NCBI RefSeq assembly: GCF_001038485.1
Contig: NZ_LDUE01000065.1
Location: 1-64,000 of the forward strand
DNA: 64,000 nucleotides
Direction of reading: 5' to 3'
From: Ornithinibacillus californiensis
GTDB lineage: Bacteria; Bacillota; Bacilli; Bacillales; Amphibacillaceae
Shown piece by piece: positions 43,759-53,476 of this stretch. Within the stretch, counting starts at the first letter, position 1, and each line of letters begins with the position of its first letter. The position numbers and the translations under genes are program-made. The notes under the pieces are model-generated. The model worked only from the letters and a program-made list of their open reading frames with translations. It was not told the origin of the DNA and did not search any database.

Positions 43759-44256
43759 TTATTTTCCTTCGTTTTTTTCAATCATTTGATAAGTATTTAT
43801 ATAAGGCCTATCAGCAAAATATGCAGGAGGTTTTGTTTCGGTATGCGCTTTTTTAAAGCCGTCTGATTCCTTCCATCGCTCATAGCTCTCGGCTGAATCC
43901 CATTGGGTAAATACGACATACGTATTTCCTTTTAGTGGTTTTAATAGACGAAATGCTTGAAATCCTTTTTGATTGTCTACTTCCTTTTGCCTTTTCTTAA
44001 AGTTATCTTCGAATATCGGTTGACCTTCATCGATTACCGGGATATTATTCATCACCACATACCCAGTTTCCTGAATGTCACCAGATTGAACTAATATCTC
44101 AAAGTCTCGACCAGATTGGAAAATTTTTAGTTTAGTCCCTTCATAATAAGCAACATCATTGGATGAACCACTCATAAAGTGAAGATTAATTGCAGGGTAC
44201 TTCTTGGCTAGCTTAGCTAAAAAATCATATGTACCATTTGTCATGTATGCGTTCAT
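43759..44256 (-). CDS. hmoB: heme-degrading monooxygenase HmoB
   Basis: A 165-aa IsdG-like heme oxygenase (YhgC in B. subtilis) that opens heme and releases iron. The C-terminal antibiotic-biosynthesis-monooxygenase (ABM) fold carries MNNIPVIDEGQPIFE with the catalytic Asn, and SDGFKKAHTETK with the heme-ligand His. The N-terminal half is the HmoB-specific extension. GAGAGGAGC precedes the ATG. It lies next to hemEHY, as in B. subtilis. Confidence 0.9.
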   Translation of the reverse strand: MNAYMTNGTYDFLAKLAKKYPAINLHFMSGSSNDVAYYEGTKLKIFQSGRDFEILVQSGDIQETGYVVMNNIPVIDEGQPIFEDNFKKRQKEVDNQKGFQAFRLLKPLKGNTYVVFTQWDSAESYERWKESDGFKKAHTETKPPAYFADRPYINTYQMIEKNEGK

Positions 44257-44277
44257 GTCGTAGCTCCTCTCACTAAT

Positions 44278-44292
44278 TAATAATTATTCTTA
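44278..44292. promoter_or_regulatory. Fur-like box upstream of hmoB
   Basis: TAATAATTATTCTTA matches 11 of the 14 fixed bases of the 7-1-7 Fur motif TGATAATNATTATCA. It lies 22 bp ahead of the hmoB start. The region is very AT-rich, so chance similarity is possible. Confidence 0.3.
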
Positions 44293-44668
44293 AAAAGAAA
44301 TTCCTATTATTTTTATTTTTAGTGATTTCATCATATAATAGGGATTGTTGACAATACTTTTATTCTTGTTCTTATATTTATTTTACCGTATAGTCATGTG
44401 AATTATAACTAATCTGCTAGGTGATTTATCCTAGGTTATTTACTAGAGAGCAAAATGACATGATTCGACAAGATATTTCCCAGGTAATATTTCGTATTTC
44501 TTATGTTGAAAAATGGAATAGTAGTTATCTCTAAATTAGACAAATTAATGACAATAACGGTATCTTTCTATACATGCTGGGGCGAAATAGGTATATTAGA
44601 GATGGACATGATAAATAGTCATAATTAATTACATAAATAGGTATGGATTAATCAAAAAGGGTGAGAAA
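44293..44668. other. intergenic region upstream of hemE
   Basis: About 375 AT-rich bases without a plausible gene separate divergent hmoB and hemE. It should hold both promoters. An ATGACA-15-TATACA pair around 44550 is possible but the spacing is short. I see no riboswitch or strong hairpin. Confidence 0.4.
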
Positions 44669-45697
44669 ATGAAAATCAATGATACGATTATTCGCGCGTA
44701 TAAAGGCGAAACTACAGACTATACTCCTGCATGGTTTATGAGGCAAGCAGGAAGATCACAACCAGAATATAGAAAACTAAAAGAAAAGTATTCTCTATTC
44801 GAAATTACTCATCAACCAGAAGTTTGTGCGTATGTTACTAAACTACCTGTTGATCAATACAATGTGGATGCTGCAATTCTTTATAAAGACATTATGTCAC
44901 CACTTCCCGCTATTGGTGTTGATGTAGAAATCAAATCTGGAATTGGCCCAGTTATTGCTAATCCGATTAAAACTATCGAGGATGTAGAAAGATTAGGGAC
45001 AATTAATCCGGAAAAAGATGTTCCATATGTCTTAGAAACAATTAGACTTTTAACGGAAGAACAATTAACTGTGCCGTTAATTGGATTTGGAGGAGCACCT
45101 TTTACTTTAGCAAGTTATTTAATTGAAGGTGGACCATCCAAGAACTATGGTAAAACGAAAGCATTTATGTATGCACATTCAGATGCTTGGTTTGCGTTAA
45201 TGGATAAATTAGCGGACATGACTATTACCTATATAAAATCACAAATTAAAGCAGGCGTTAAAGCCATTCAAATTTTTGATTCATGGGTAGGGGCATTAAA
45301 TGCTCGTGATTATCGAACATATATTAAGCCAGTTATGAATCGTATTTTTAGTGAACTAAAAACGGAAGATGTTCCTCTAATCATGTTTGGTGTGGGAGCG
45401 AGTCATTTACTATTAGAGTGGAATGATTTACCTGTCGATGTCATTGGTTTAGATTGGAGAACATCTATACAAGAAGCAAGGGAATTAGGTGTTACTAAAG
45501 TACTACAAGGAAATTTAGATCCTGCCATCTTACTTTCTGATTGGTCTACAATCGAACAACGGACTAAAGAGATTCTTGATCAATCAATGAAAGATGGTCA
45601 CCATGTATTTAACTTAGGTCATGGTGTTACTCCAAATATTAATCCGGAGACATTAATGAAGTTAACTGAACTAATTCATAGTTATTCTAAGCGCTAA
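44669..45697 (+). CDS. hemE: uroporphyrinogen decarboxylase
   Basis: A 342-aa enzyme that decarboxylates uroporphyrinogen III to coproporphyrinogen III in heme synthesis. The N-terminal signature [19 protein letters not shown] (about 18-36), with the substrate-binding Arg residues and an Asp in YKDIMSP, is present. So are [20 protein letters not shown] and [17 protein letters not shown] precedes the ATG. It heads hemE-hemH-hemY. Confidence 0.97.
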   Translation: MKINDTIIRAYKGETTDYTPAWFMRQAGRSQPEYRKLKEKYSLFEITHQPEVCAYVTKLPVDQYNVDAAILYKDIMSPLPAIGVDVEIKSGIGPVIANPIKTIEDVERLGTINPEKDVPYVLETIRLLTEEQLTVPLIGFGGAPFTLASYLIEGGPSKNYGKTKAFMYAHSDAWFALMDKLADMTITYIKSQIKAGVKAIQIFDSWVGALNARDYRTYIKPVMNRIFSELKTEDVPLIMFGVGASHLLLEWNDLPVDVIGLDWRTSIQEARELGVTKVLQGNLDPAILLSDWSTIEQRTKEILDQSMKDGHHVFNLGHGVTPNINPETLMKLTELIHSYSKR

Positions 45698-45815
45698 ATC
45701 TTGCAGATAGGAAAGTATATTAGTCTTTCCCAGCTGCATAAGAAAAACTAACATATACTCAAAGAGCGTGAGAATGCCAGTTTTTCTAAATCTTATCACA
45801 AGAGGTGTTACAAAA

Positions 45816-46751
45816 ATGGAAAGAAAACAAATGGGATTACTAGTAATGGCATATGGAACTCCATACAAGGAAGAAGATATTGAGCCGTATTATACACATA
45901 TCCGTCATGGTAGAAAACCATCTGATGAACAATTGCAAGATTTAAAAGATCGCTACAAGGCAATTGGAGGTACTTCACCGTTAGCACGTATTACAGAAGA
46001 ACAAGCAAATGCTATCGGAGCAAAACTAAATGAAATACAAGATGAGATTGAGTATAAAGTATATATTGGGCTGAAACATATTACACCATTTATTGAAGAT
46101 GCAGTAGCTGAAATGGCTAAGGACGGAATTAAAGAAGCTGTTTCACTAGTGCTAGCGCCTCACTATTCTACATTCAGTGTAAAGTCATATAATACACGTG
46201 CTGTTGAAGAAGCAGAAAAATTTGGTATTGAAGTAAAATCTGTAGAGAGCTGGTACAATGCTCCTGGATTTATTCAATATTGGTCAGAACATATAAATGC
46301 TGAGTACGCAAAAATGACTGATAAAGAACGTGAAAAGGCAGTGCTAATCGTTTCTGCCCATAGCTTACCAGAGAAAATTTTACAAAATGGAGACCCATAT
46401 CCAGATCAATTAGCTGAAACTGCAAAATTGATTGCAGATAAAGCTGGTATTAAAGACTATGAACTTGGCTGGCAAAGTGAAGGAAATACGCCTGACCCTT
46501 GGTTAGGACCTGATGTTCAAGATTTAACTAGAGATCTTTATAAAGAAAACGGCTATCGTGCATTTGTTTATGCACCAGTAGGTTTTATCGCAGACCATCT
46601 TGAAGTTCTTTATGACAATGATTATGAGTGTAAAGTAGTATGTGATGAATTAGGTGTGAGCTACTATCGTCCACCAATGCCGAATACACATCCTCTATTC
46701 ATTGAAACATTAGCTGGTGTAGTACAAGAACGAGTAAAGCGTGATTCGTAA
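45816..46751 (+). CDS. hemH: coproporphyrin ferrochelatase
   Basis: A 311-aa class I ferrochelatase (also called CpfC), which in Firmicutes inserts iron into coproporphyrin III. It has [21 protein letters not shown] at the start, SAHSLPEKI with the catalytic His at about residue 184, and [18 protein letters not shown] with the metal-binding Glu. GAGGTGTTACAAA precedes the ATG at 45816; an in-frame start at 45768 has no site. Its stop overlaps the hemY start by one base. Confidence 0.96.
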   Translation: MERKQMGLLVMAYGTPYKEEDIEPYYTHIRHGRKPSDEQLQDLKDRYKAIGGTSPLARITEEQANAIGAKLNEIQDEIEYKVYIGLKHITPFIEDAVAEMAKDGIKEAVSLVLAPHYSTFSVKSYNTRAVEEAEKFGIEVKSVESWYNAPGFIQYWSEHINAEYAKMTDKEREKAVLIVSAHSLPEKILQNGDPYPDQLAETAKLIADKAGIKDYELGWQSEGNTPDPWLGPDVQDLTRDLYKENGYRAFVYAPVGFIADHLEVLYDNDYECKVVCDELGVSYYRPPMPNTHPLFIETLAGVVQERVKRDS

Positions 46752-48151
46752 TGGATAGACAAACTATCGCAATAATAGGCGGCGGGATAACTGGGTTATC
46801 CGCTGCCTATTATTTACAAAAAGAAATAAAAACTAATAACCTACCATATGAAGTAAAGTTAATAGAAGCAAGTGATCGTCTAGGTGGTAAGATACAAACT
46901 CTCAAGAAAGACGGATTTACGATTGAACGTGGCCCTGATTCATTTTTATCTAGAAAAAAGCCTGCTGTAAAACTGGCTGAAGAAGTAGGATTAGGGGATA
47001 AGCTTATTCGTAACGGTACAGGGCAATCTTATATTCTCGTTAATAACAAATTACACAAAATGCCAACTGGTGCTTTTATGGGTATTCCTACTCAAGTACG
47101 CCCATTTCTGTTTTCCGGGATCTTTTCTATGAAAGGAAAATTGAGAGCAGGGTTGGATTTTGTAATCCCAAAAGGAAAGTCTACTAGTGATCAATCTCTT
47201 GGTGCTTTCTTTAGACGTCGATTTGGTGATGAGCTAGTAGAAAACTTAATAGAACCATTGTTATCTGGAATTTATGCAGGTGATATTGATGACATGAGCT
47301 TAATGGCAACTTTTCCTAACTTTTATAAGTTGGAACAAGAACACCGCAGTTTGGTAAAAGGGTTACAAAAATCAATGCCTAAGCCTCAAAAGTCAACTGG
47401 TAAAAAACCTGGTATGTTCTTCTCATTTGCTGATGGATTAGAAACTCTTGTTGATAAAGTTATAGAAAAACTTGAAGAAGGTACAGTAAAATTAGGTACT
47501 GCTGTCGATCATATAGAGAAAAAAGAACAAGGATATCATTTGCTATTAAGTAATGGAGAAGTATGTAAAGCGGATGCAGTTATTATGGCTGCACCTCACC
47601 ATGCTTTGCCTAAGATGTTTAGTCAATATGATTTCTTTAAAAAGTTTACTGAGATGCCGGCCACATCCGTAGCAAACGTAGCGTTAGCATTTGATGAGTC
47701 AGCAATTAAGCAGGACATCGATGGAACTGGTTTTGTTGTATCTCGAAATAGCGACTTCCGAATAACTGCTTGCACTTGGACACATAAGAAGTGGCCTTCG
47801 ACGACCCCTAAAGGCAAAGCATTGGTACGTTGCTATGTAGGAAGACCAAATGACCAATCTGTAGTCGATTTATCGGACGAAGAAATAATAGATATTGTAT
47901 TGAAAGACTTAAATAAAACGATGAATATTACAGCGAAGCCAGAGTTTAGTGTAGTAACTCGTTGGAAAAATGCGATGCCACAGTATAATGTTGGTCACAA
48001 AGAGCGAATTGATACTATTCGTTATGAAGCAAAAGAGCAATTGCCAGGTGTGTTTTTAACTGGAAGCTCGTACGAAGGTATTGGCGTTCCAGACTGTATT
48101 GAACAAGGTGAGCAAGCTGTTCGTGATGTATTAGAATTTTTACAAGTTTGA
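46751..48151 (+). CDS. hemY: coproporphyrinogen III oxidase (HemY/CgoX)
   Basis: A 466-aa FAD enzyme of the protoporphyrinogen-oxidase family. In the Firmicute pathway it oxidises coproporphyrinogen III to coproporphyrin III. It has the N-terminal dinucleotide-binding motif IAIIGGGITGLSAAYYL and LIEASDRLGGKIQT, the signature RGPDSFLSRK, and the C-terminal FAD contact VFLTGSSYEGIGVPDCIEQG. The ATG overlaps the hemH stop (TAATG). The final enzyme, HemQ/ChdC, is not in this window. Confidence 0.96.
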   Translation: MDRQTIAIIGGGITGLSAAYYLQKEIKTNNLPYEVKLIEASDRLGGKIQTLKKDGFTIERGPDSFLSRKKPAVKLAEEVGLGDKLIRNGTGQSYILVNNKLHKMPTGAFMGIPTQVRPFLFSGIFSMKGKLRAGLDFVIPKGKSTSDQSLGAFFRRRFGDELVENLIEPLLSGIYAGDIDDMSLMATFPNFYKLEQEHRSLVKGLQKSMPKPQKSTGKKPGMFFSFADGLETLVDKVIEKLEEGTVKLGTAVDHIEKKEQGYHLLLSNGEVCKADAVIMAAPHHALPKMFSQYDFFKKFTEMPATSVANVALAFDESAIKQDIDGTGFVVSRNSDFRITACTWTHKKWPSTTPKGKALVRCYVGRPNDQSVVDLSDEEIIDIVLKDLNKTMNITAKPEFSVVTRWKNAMPQYNVGHKERIDTIRYEAKEQLPGVFLTGSSYEGIGVPDCIEQGEQAVRDVLEFLQV

Positions 48152-48156
48152 GATGG

Positions 48157-48193
48157 AGACTAGTTTCAGTTGATGCTGGAGCTGGTCTTTTTT
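48157..48193 (+). terminator. terminator of hemEHY
   Basis: A 13-bp stem with three G-U pairs (48157-48169 with 48176-48188) and a TTTTTT tail. Confidence 0.75.
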
Positions 48194-48253
48194 AATTGGG
48201 CAAAAGAAGTGGGATTATCAGTCATAAGGGAGGATAGCTACACTTTGTGTTGA

Positions 48254-48290
48254 ACAAAAAAGGGAGGAATCCAATTGAATTGGATTCCTC
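48254..48290 (-). terminator. terminator of pepF
   Basis: GAGGAATCCAATT pairs perfectly with AATTGGATTCCTC, with a T run on the minus strand (the A run at 48255-48261). Confidence 0.88.
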
Positions 48291-48303
48291 TCCACATAAT
48301 CAA

Positions 48304-50118
48304 TTATTCATAGCTTTTTTCTAATTCATCTACTAATGAACCAACAAAAGCAACAGCTTCTTTAATTGCATCGGATTTAGACATATCCACACCAGCTTGT
48401 TTAATAAGATCTAGTGGTTTTAACGTCCCACCTGCTTTAAGTACTTCTAACCAGTTATCAGCTGCAGGTTTTCCTTCTTCTTGAATACGTTTAGCTACTG
48501 CAGTAGATACGGTTAATCCTGCAGAATACGTATATGGATATAATCCCATATAGTAGTGCGGCTGGCGCATCCAAGTTAACCCTGCACCTTCATCGAATGA
48601 AACCGCATCTCCCCAGAAGTTTTCAAGTGCTTCTTGTTTTTGTTGTGTTAACACACTAGCAGTTAATGGTGTACCAGCTTCTGCTAACGCATAAACGCGA
48701 CGTTGGTATTCGCCTTCTAATAGGTGTGTTACAAAGTTATGGTAATACGTTCCCAATAATTGTGTAATAACCCAGCGTTTCATGCGTTTATCATCTGTTG
48801 AGTTCATGAGATGATTTGCTAATAATAACTCATTGATTGTAGAAGGTGCTTCTACAAAGTATGTGGAAGGTCTTGTATTGAATAAGGACTGGTATTTTCC
48901 TGCTAGATAGAAGTGTCCGGCATGTCCTAATTCATGTGCCAATACAAATGCTCCACGCATCGTATCTGTCCAAGTAATCAAAATGTATGGATGAACACCG
49001 TAAGGACTGGAACAGAATGCACCAGTTGCTTTTCCAACATTATCGGCTAAATCTACCCAACGGTCGTTTAAGCCTTTTTCCATAATCTCTGTGTATTCCG
49101 GCCCCATGATTTTTAATGATTCAAGAATAACAGTTTTTGCTTCTTCGTATGTCGTTTTTGGATTGAATTCTGGATCAAGTGGTGCTTTTAAATCACAATA
49201 ACGCATTTCATCTAAACCTAGTTTTTCTTTTTTAAGTTTTGCATATCTGCGCATATGTGGTGCTAGCTCTTCTTGAATTACGTTTAATTGATTTTCATAC
49301 ATCTCTTTCGTTACTTGTTGAGAAGATAGAAGCATATCAGTTACAGAATCATAGTTACGTAGACGAGACAACGTTACCTCTTTTGTAACCTCAGTCGCAT
49401 AAGTCGCAGCAAATGTATTTTTATATTGGTTCAAAGTCTTCGTGAAAGAATCATAAGCATCACGACGTAGTTTTGTGCTTGTTTCTAATTCATAGCGATC
49501 CTCATATAATGCTGCAGACATTGGTAACTCGTTACCCTCTTCATCTTGGATAGAATCGAATACCATGTCACTCGCCTTACTACGTGAGTAGATCATATAA
49601 GGTGCACCATGTACTTCACCTAGTGCAGCTAAAGTTTCTTCAATTTCTGGTGCTAATGTATGCTGTTTATCTTCTAGGATATCATTTAGCATTTTTTTGT
49701 AAGGAGCTAAGCCTTCTTCTTCAGATAAGAATTGCTCAATTTTCCCTTCTGGAAGCCCTAGTAATTCAGATTGTACGAAGGAAAGCTTCGCACTAATGGC
49801 AGCACCGGCAGACCCTACTCTAGCAGAATCTCGTTGGTTTTCTGGATCACTTCCATCCGCACTAGATTTTAAGCTAGCATATGTAAAAACTCGCACTAAA
49901 CGTTCACGATAGTTTTCTAGTGTTGTAAGACAGCTTAGTAATGTTTGTGCATCATTTCCTAGCTTTCCTTTATACTGGGTAACTTCTGTGATGTCAGCTT
50001 GTACAGCTTGCAATTCTTTTTCCCAATCTTCAAATGTTGGAAATAGGTCGGTTAAGTCCCATTTCTGCTCCTCAGGTACCTCAGAACGCTGTAGTCTTTT
50101 TGTTTTCGTTGTTGTCAT
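48304..50118 (-). CDS. pepF: oligoendopeptidase F
   Basis: A 604-aa cytoplasmic M3-family zinc metallopeptidase that cleaves short peptides. The catalytic HExxH is in AFVLAHELGHAGHF (about 386-399), and the third ligand Glu is in FVEAPSTINELLL. The rest is the helical PepF fold (KTKRLQRSEVPEEQKWDLTDLFP at the start). GAAGGGGAAATCGAT precedes the ATG. It is monocistronic. Confidence 0.96.
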   Translation of the reverse strand: MTTTKTKRLQRSEVPEEQKWDLTDLFPTFEDWEKELQAVQADITEVTQYKGKLGNDAQTLLSCLTTLENYRERLVRVFTYASLKSSADGSDPENQRDSARVGSAGAAISAKLSFVQSELLGLPEGKIEQFLSEEEGLAPYKKMLNDILEDKQHTLAPEIEETLAALGEVHGAPYMIYSRSKASDMVFDSIQDEEGNELPMSAALYEDRYELETSTKLRRDAYDSFTKTLNQYKNTFAATYATEVTKEVTLSRLRNYDSVTDMLLSSQQVTKEMYENQLNVIQEELAPHMRRYAKLKKEKLGLDEMRYCDLKAPLDPEFNPKTTYEEAKTVILESLKIMGPEYTEIMEKGLNDRWVDLADNVGKATGAFCSSPYGVHPYILITWTDTMRGAFVLAHELGHAGHFYLAGKYQSLFNTRPSTYFVEAPSTINELLLANHLMNSTDDKRMKRWVITQLLGTYYHNFVTHLLEGEYQRRVYALAEAGTPLTASVLTQQKQEALENFWGDAVSFDEGAGLTWMRQPHYYMGLYPYTYSAGLTVSTAVAKRIQEEGKPAADNWLEVLKAGGTLKPLDLIKQAGVDMSKSDAIKEAVAFVGSLVDELEKSYE

Positions 50119-50323
50119 ATCGATTTCCCCTTCCTGAAATTTATTTCGGTAGTCTAAGTATTATAATATAAAATTGGGCAGATGGATACAATTTTTCTAT
50201 AATTTATAAAATTTTTATTAAGAGAATTTAGGTGTAAGCGCCCTATCATCATTTTGTGCAGGTCCATTGGCAAAATGAGGAATAGAAGGTCTTCTAATCA
50301 AAAGATAAGTGGGAATTGTTGTA

Positions 50324-50353
50324 ACAAAAAAACACAGCTATTAAATAGCTGTG
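50324..50353 (-). terminator. terminator of yhfH
   Basis: CACAGCTATT-A-AATAGCTGTG, with a seven-T run on the minus strand, lies 54 bp past the yhfH stop. The 200 bp between this and pepF show nothing further. Confidence 0.85.
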
Positions 50354-50406
50354 CGAAAGTTGTTTCCTTTAAATGATAAGCTTACAATTGGAGGGGATAC
50401 TTTTAC

Positions 50407-50535
50407 TTATCGTGCTGGGTGATCGCATTCCTCACAAATGTTGATATAACAATCTGCCTGTTCATTGATGTCTAGACCACATTTTTGGCACTTTCTCTTT
50501 GGTAGATTTCGGAAAAACTCAAGCACACTTTTCAA
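50407..50535 (-). CDS. yhfH: YhfH-like tiny zinc-ribbon protein
   Basis: A 42-aa protein starting at TTG, MKSVLEFFRNLPKRKCQKCG, and ending CYINICEECDHPAR. Two CxxC-like knuckles (CQKC and CEEC) with a further Cys between form a likely zinc ribbon. It matches the short YhfH protein that lies beside yhfI and lplJ in B. subtilis (recalled). AAGGAGG lies 8-9 bases ahead of the TTG. It has its own terminator and is divergent from yhfI. Function is unknown. Confidence 0.8.
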   Translation of the reverse strand: MKSVLEFFRNLPKRKCQKCGLDINEQADCYINICEECDHPAR

Positions 50536-50638
50536 TGGGGGTTCCTCCTTTTACGTTATTGTATACATTGTATTATAACAGTATGCAAATGGTCAACACT
50601 GTGTTACAACAAAATTTCAAATAAGAGGTGATAAAAAA

Positions 50639-51382
50639 ATGAAGTTAACAGTAATTGGGTATTGGGGAGGTTTTCCTGCTCCTGAAAGTGCAACTTCGGC
50701 TTATTTATTAGAAAAGGATGGTTTCACTTTATTAATCGATGTAGGAAGTGGATCATTGTCGAGGTTACAAAAGTATAAGAATTTCTTAGATATAGATGCA
50801 GTGGTTCTGTCTCACTATCATCATGATCATGTCGCTGATATTGGTGTGTTACAATACGCCTGGTTGGTGCAATCGTATGTCACTGGGCATAAGGATATTT
50901 TGCCGATTTATGGACATACAGAAGACCGAGGAGGGTTTGAGAAGTTAACTCATGAGTTTACGGAGGGGATTGCATATGATCCGAACGAAACGCTAGTAAT
51001 TGGTCCATTCTCGATTACCTTTTTAAAGACAAAACATCCAGTTCCTTGCTATGGAATGAGAATCACGGATAGCGAAAATACACTTGTTTATACTGCGGAT
51101 ACTAGTTATCAAGATGAATGGATTACCTTTAGTAAAGATGCTGATGTGATAATAACGGATTGTAATTTTTATGCCGAACAAGATGGATCTCAAGCAGGTC
51201 ATATGACTAGTATAGAAGGTGCACGTATAGCAAAAGAAGCAAAGGCCAAAGAATTAATACTCAGTCACTTGCCGCAGTATGGTGACCAACAAGACTTGGT
51301 CACGGAAGCAAGCTCGATTTTCGATGGTAAGATTTATCTTGCAACAGAGGGTCTTACTTGGGAGAAGGGGGAAAATTCATAG
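50639..51382 (+). CDS. yhfI: MBL-fold metallohydrolase YhfI
   Basis: A 247-aa metallo-beta-lactamase-fold hydrolase of the ribonuclease Z-like group. Metal ligands are SHYHHDHVAD (HxHxDH, about 59-68), the later His in KTKHPVPCYGMRI, the Asp in YTADTSYQ, and the His in LILSHLPQYG. The substrate is not known. GAGGTGATAAAAAA precedes the ATG. lplJ lies about 100 bp downstream with its own site. Confidence 0.88.
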   Translation: MKLTVIGYWGGFPAPESATSAYLLEKDGFTLLIDVGSGSLSRLQKYKNFLDIDAVVLSHYHHDHVADIGVLQYAWLVQSYVTGHKDILPIYGHTEDRGGFEKLTHEFTEGIAYDPNETLVIGPFSITFLKTKHPVPCYGMRITDSENTLVYTADTSYQDEWITFSKDADVIITDCNFYAEQDGSQAGHMTSIEGARIAKEAKAKELILSHLPQYGDQQDLVTEASSIFDGKIYLATEGLTWEKGENS

Positions 51383-51490
51383 TTTTTCCGCTTGCAAAGA
51401 TAAGAGTAAAACGATTTTCTTTGCCTAGGTAACTCTTATTCGATAAACTATTATTGGAGATAACTTATTTATTCAAAGGGAGGATTTACG

Positions 51491-52486
51491 ATGAAATTTA
51501 TCGACAACCAAGGTATTACCGATCCGATGATTAACTTAGCAATTGAAGAATATATACTGCAAAACTTTGGTGAGAAGGATACATATTTACTTTTCTATAT
51601 CAATAAGCCTTCTATCATTATTGGGAGAAACCAAAATACCATTGAAGAAATTAATACAGATTATGTAGAAGAAAATAATATTAAAGTAGTACGTCGCCTA
51701 TCTGGTGGTGGAGCAGTTTATCATGATGAACAAAATCTTAACTTCAGCTTTATTACGAAGGATGACGGGGAAAGCTTCCATAACTTTGCGAAGTTTTTAC
51801 AACCTGTTATTGAAGTATTAAATGACTTGGGTGTTCCTGCAGAGCTTCAAGGAAGAAACGATGTCGTAGTAGAAGGACGGAAGATTTCTGGTAATGCGAT
51901 GTTCTCTACAAAAGGACGTATGTTTAGTCACGGCACATTAATGCTTGATTCTGAGATCGATAATGTTGTTAAAGCACTTAAGGTTAAAAAAGAAAAGATT
52001 GAATCAAAAGGTATAAAATCAATCCGTAGCCGTGTTGCAAATATATCAGAATTCCTAGATGAGAAAATCACGATGGAAGAATTTAAAGAGCGTATCTTAA
52101 AACACGTATTTAAAGTGGATGATGTGAAGGATGTCCCTCGTTATGAACTAACAGAGGAAGACTGGAAGAACATTCATAAGATTTCCGAAGAGCGTTATCA
52201 AAATTGGGAATGGAACTATGGTAAATCCCCTGCATTTAATGTACAAGCATCACACAAGTTCCCAACAGGTTTATTAGATGTGCGTTTTGATGTGAAAAAA
52301 GGTATTATTGAAAACTGTAAGATCTTTGGTGATTTCTTCGGATTAGGAGAAATTAAAGACCTTGAAGAAAAGTTAATCGGTGTTCGTCATGAAAAGCAAG
52401 CTATTGGAAAAGCACTTGATGATGTAGATGTAGCACATTACCTTGGTAGAATAACAAAAGAAGATTTTATCAATCTACTTTATTAG
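51491..52486 (+). CDS. lplJ: lipoate-protein ligase LplJ
   Basis: A 331-aa enzyme that activates free lipoate with ATP and attaches it to lipoyl domains or GcvH. The lipoate/biotin ligase fold is evident from the RRLSGGGAVYHDEQNLNFSF motif (about 70-89) and GRKISGNAMF with the catalytic Lys. The C-terminal accessory domain ends at about 325. AAGGGAGGATTTACG precedes the ATG. A terminator follows. Confidence 0.95.
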   Translation: MKFIDNQGITDPMINLAIEEYILQNFGEKDTYLLFYINKPSIIIGRNQNTIEEINTDYVEENNIKVVRRLSGGGAVYHDEQNLNFSFITKDDGESFHNFAKFLQPVIEVLNDLGVPAELQGRNDVVVEGRKISGNAMFSTKGRMFSHGTLMLDSEIDNVVKALKVKKEKIESKGIKSIRSRVANISEFLDEKITMEEFKERILKHVFKVDDVKDVPRYELTEEDWKNIHKISEERYQNWEWNYGKSPAFNVQASHKFPTGLLDVRFDVKKGIIENCKIFGDFFGLGEIKDLEEKLIGVRHEKQAIGKALDDVDVAHYLGRITKEDFINLLY

Positions 52487-52492
52487 TACAGT

Positions 52493-52522
52493 AACCAGCT
52501 CACAATCGTGGGCTGGTTTTTT
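52493..52522 (+). terminator. terminator of lplJ
   Basis: AACCAGC-T-CAC pairs with GTG-G-GCTGGTT around a 4-base loop, followed by TTTTTT. Confidence 0.88.
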
Positions 52523-52653
52523 CTATACTTTTCATTTAGAAAGTGACCTTTCAAAGAGTTCTAAACTTTAACCTTCTTTCATATATACACCATAAATTAA
52601 TGGTATGAAAAAAATGGAAAAATTCCATACTATATAAAAAGGAGGGGATTATA

Positions 52654-52806
52654 TTGAAAAAAAGAGATGGAAGCCCAGAATTAGAGACATTTACTATTTT
52701 AAATCCAAACTTTATACTCCCAGTAGAAGAGGATGCAATAGAAGAAAATCCCGAAAATCAATTGTTTGATGGAAATATTTCCGAAATTATCCATTCTAAA
52801 GAGTAA
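52654..52806 (+). CDS. 50-aa acidic protein of unknown function
   Basis: A short frame starting at TTG behind AAGGAGGGG gives MKKRDGSPELETFTILNPNF, then a very acidic middle (PVEEDAIEENPENQ) and IIHSKE at the end. There is no signal peptide or membrane helix. I do not recognise it. Upstream, CATACTA at about 52627-52633 preceded by a GTATGA-like box resembles forespore (SigF/SigG) promoters, so sporulation-time expression is possible. comK starts 121 bp downstream. Confidence 0.6.
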   Translation: MKKRDGSPELETFTILNPNFILPVEEDAIEENPENQLFDGNISEIIHSKE

Positions 52807-52927
52807 AAAAACAGCAAAAACAAAATTTGTTGAAAATTACTCTATAGATGTAGGAATTTATAGGAAAATGTAGTAAATTATTACTATAGTCTCTCCCTTT
52901 CATAGCCAAATGAAAGGATGATAAAAA

Positions 52928-53476
52928 ATGAGAAGTGAAGAATTGTACTCCCCATTACATGAAATTACTCCATTAACCCTAGCAGTTGTTGCAAAAAAAG
53001 ATGCAGGTGGTAATGTACATACCTATGTTCTTGAGGAAGAATCAGAATATGTGGTGGATAAGTCCCCAAGTAAACTGATTGACTATGCATGTAGGTTTTT
53101 TGGCTCGAGTCTGAAAGGCAGACAGGATGGAACGAAAGATATTTGTGGTATAACCCATAAAGCACCAATATCCATTGACCCATCTAGCGGCATGTATTTC
53201 TTTCCTACCACTTCACCGACTAATTCTCAATGTTCCTGGATAGCACACTCCCATATTCATCACGTGAACCGTGGACGAGACCGATCCACAGAAATTGTAT
53301 TTAAAAATGGAAAGAAACTTATACTTGATGCTTCTTATGGGTCCCTTATGAATCAAATCCATCGTACTGCACAGTTTAGGTATCTGTTGGATAATCGGAT
53401 TAAGCATTTACAGAAGCGTAAGCCTGATCCTCGGCCTGATTCAAATCCGGATCTAGAGCCAGAGCCTTCAACATGA
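52928..53476 (+). CDS. comK: competence transcription factor ComK
   Basis: A 182-aa homolog of ComK, the master activator of DNA uptake genes, which binds AT-rich K-boxes in the minor groove. The family core is clear: IDYACRFFGSSLKGRQDGT, then THKAPISIDPSSGMYFFPTTSPT, then SQCSWIAHSHIHHV and FRNGKK-like KNGKKLILDASYGSL. The C terminus replaces the B. subtilis MecA-binding tail with a Pro/Asp/Glu-rich end (KPDPRPDSNPDLEPEPST). AAAGGATGATAAAAA precedes the ATG. A possible K-box half (AAAACAAAATTT) lies near 52817. The 3' end overlaps the next, antisense gene by 77 bp. Confidence 0.9.
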   Translation: MRSEELYSPLHEITPLTLAVVAKKDAGGNVHTYVLEEESEYVVDKSPSKLIDYACRFFGSSLKGRQDGTKDICGITHKAPISIDPSSGMYFFPTTSPTNSQCSWIAHSHIHHVNRGRDRSTEIVFKNGKKLILDASYGSLMNQIHRTAQFRYLLDNRIKHLQKRKPDPRPDSNPDLEPEPST

